Of a stretch of DNA of 64,000 bases, positions 62,319-64,000 are shown piece after piece; within the stretch, counting starts at the first letter, position 1, and the number at the start of each line of letters is the position of its first letter. The translations under genes were made by a program, and so were the position numbers. The notes under the pieces are model-generated. The model was given only the letters and a program-made list of their open reading frames with translations, did not search any database and was not told where the DNA came from. The DNA is from Neodiprion pinetum (lineage: Eukaryota > Arthropoda > Insecta > Hymenoptera > Diprionidae): positions 34,897,089 to 34,961,088 of the forward strand of contig NC_060232.1 of assembly GCF_021155775.2 (NCBI RefSeq). Reading direction: 5' to 3'.

Positions 62319-63564
62319 ATATTATTTATATTGTTTATCATCCTTTTCCATAAGTATTATATATTTCTTTTTATGGGTGAAAATTAAAGTGCCGGTGATA
62401 ATTTGTTAGCTAGTGAAAAAATATACGTGGTAACGAACCGGTTTGATTGAAAACTCACAACAAAAATTAATTGTAATATATACAACAGTTTTGTCTTATA
62501 CTTACACGGCCATCAACGATTGAGAGAACGGAAATTGCGTTTGCCAATGAACTGTTCAGAACTGTTTGCGTCCAGCAAAAGCTTTCCTGAGGTTAATTCG
62601 AAATATCAATTGGTTTAGCTGGATGCGATGATCGAGATGTAGACTGAAATAAGATGATTTTAATAAATTGAAGTATATTATTTTAATAGTATAGTAATAA
62701 TGAAGTACAGATGCTTTTATACAGTATGTATAGATAGACAGAGTCATAATAGATTTTTTACTTAATAATTATAGTCTATCGCTTGGTTAATCTAGACTTA
62801 TTTAAAATTCATCAATTTATAATATCATATATAATCTACAAGAGAGGAGATATGTAGAACATGTAACATGTTAAATTTTAAAGTGAAAAATAAGTGTTGC
62901 CCCATCTCGTGACTTGACTCGTGTGTGATTGTGTGTTTAATTATATTATAAGATATATAGCTTTAATGAACGAATAATAATCGTAGTTTAGAGATCGTGT
63001 GCTATGCTAAAAATCTGACAGGGGCGCACTTATCCAATTCTCTAGCTTAGGTACGGAGCACCGAGAAACCGGCGTCATTCACTCCTCAATATTTCGCTTT
63101 TTTATTTCCTCTTCAATTAACACGCGGCGTCTTCTTTTATTTCTTTAATAATCACGACACGAGACGAATGCCCCTGATCGCTACTATAATTACTATAATA
63201 TGTATAATGATAATTTTAATAATAATAATAATATATTAAGAATTACAGAGATTTTTACAAACGTTATTACCTAATGAAAATTTGTACATAACTTTTTATA
63301 ATTCCGTAATTACACTTTTGTTTTTTATTTTCTCTCTCTGTCTTCCTCTTTTACTTTGGCTTGTCAGACTACAAATTTTGACATAGGTTATAACTCGTTC
63401 CGAAACCCTTCTTTCTTCTTTTCACTTTTCTCTTTTCATTGACTACAAAATTTGATTTTCATCCATCGTGTATATAAGATTGACATATTTGACTTGAAAT
63501 TATAGTCATAAATTAACAATAGTAAACAGTAACACTAATCGTAATAATGAGGATACTAATAATA
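62319..63564. other. A/T-rich, 3'UTR-like DNA
   Basis: This is strongly A/T-rich with no credible frame. Minus-strand AATAAA hexamers (plus TTTATT) occur near 63101, 63137 and 63325, so a minus-strand gene lying beyond the right edge could end here. That is inference from composition and common hexamers only. Confidence 0.3.

Positions 63565-63617
<53 letters not shown>
63565..63617. repeat. (ATG)17 trinucleotide microsatellite
   Basis: This is an uninterrupted ATG/GAT/CAT array of 53 bp within A/T-rich DNA, with further AAT and ATT repeats on both sides. It is not part of any open frame I support. Confidence 0.97.
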
Positions 63618-64000
63618 AGTAATAGATTTAATTTTAAGTTGAAATAAAAAATTCGATAAAGCCATAATTAATAATAATTATTATTATAGTAACAGTAAAT
63701 ATCAGTGCAGGGGAGAACGAGGACTCACTTTTGAAACATCCTACCGAGAAAATACTCTCTATGGCAAAATTGATCAATATTCATAGTTTAATTTTGAAAA
63801 GATCGAGATAATGTTTGAGATATAACGTTTTGAGCCTTGCAAAATGTAAACAATTGCCACAATTTTATTGAAATATTTTGCAACGGTTCACAGAATCAGC
63901 TGTAATATAATCCATTAATCAATATCAACGAGATCCTGAATTAAATTTGATTTAAAGCAGGTAGATTTCACAATTTCGGTAGAGCCTTCCCTCACTGAAT
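63618..64000. other. A/T-rich right end, nothing seen
   Basis: The stretch includes TAATTAATAATAATTATTATTA near 63666 and no coding frame. The window ends inside this DNA. Confidence 0.4.

Noticed and set aside
1..64000. Known insect microRNAs, tRNAs, rRNA, snRNAs, transposases and CRISPR arrays
   Set aside because: Scanning by eye for well-known mature microRNA sequences, tRNA boxes, transposase and reverse-transcriptase motifs, and regularly spaced short repeats gave no match. An Infernal or RepeatMasker run could still find divergent members.

Overview
The window looks like an arthropod nuclear genome, most probably an insect. It has mixed base composition with many GC-rich patches and no obvious CpG depletion. 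Simple-sequence repeats of several kinds are abundant, there is a 335-bp satellite array, and there is no sign of compact prokaryotic gene organisation. From memory, and unverified, satellite units carrying a GTAAGGCTAACCCCTTTG core resemble repeats in hymenopteran genomes, so a sawfly or wasp is my guess.

I could not recognise a single protein-coding gene, tRNA, rRNA, known microRNA or transposase. Most open frames are short, start at non-ATG codons, or fall in GC-rich patches where several frames are open at once. The stretch therefore reads as intergenic DNA or very large introns. A few segments combine an open frame with consensus splice sites or polyadenylation signals. They are listed as low-confidence candidate exons: minus strand 10475-12066 and 12600-12760; plus strand 31676-32212, 52013-52104, 53112-53569, 58068-58206 and 62079-62318.

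Layout: 1-4.2 kb has no recognisable feature. 4.2-10.1 kb is a satellite domain made of three related modules, each a satellite unit followed by an A/T-rich tail ending in AATAAA. In the middle module the unit has been amplified to about ten copies. 10.1-12.9 kb holds the minus-strand candidate exons. 12.9-41.4 kb alternates GC-rich patches with A/T-rich DNA and simple repeats. 41.4-47.1 kb holds three different degenerate short-period repeats: an AACCGATTT family, a CCTACTTTGACGC family and a CGATTATTTTTT/TAATCGATTA cluster. It also holds a perfect 11-bp-stem hairpin and a 16-bp palindrome. 47.3 kb has a plausible TATA promoter. 47.6-64 kb contains (TA)n, (GATC)n, two (GA)18 tracts, (ATG)17, another GC-rich block at 53-54 kb with the best first-exon candidate, and A/T-rich 3'UTR-like DNA at the right end.

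No functional system linking these parts can be shown from sequence alone. The strongest direct observations are the satellite domain and the homeodomain-type palindrome cluster.
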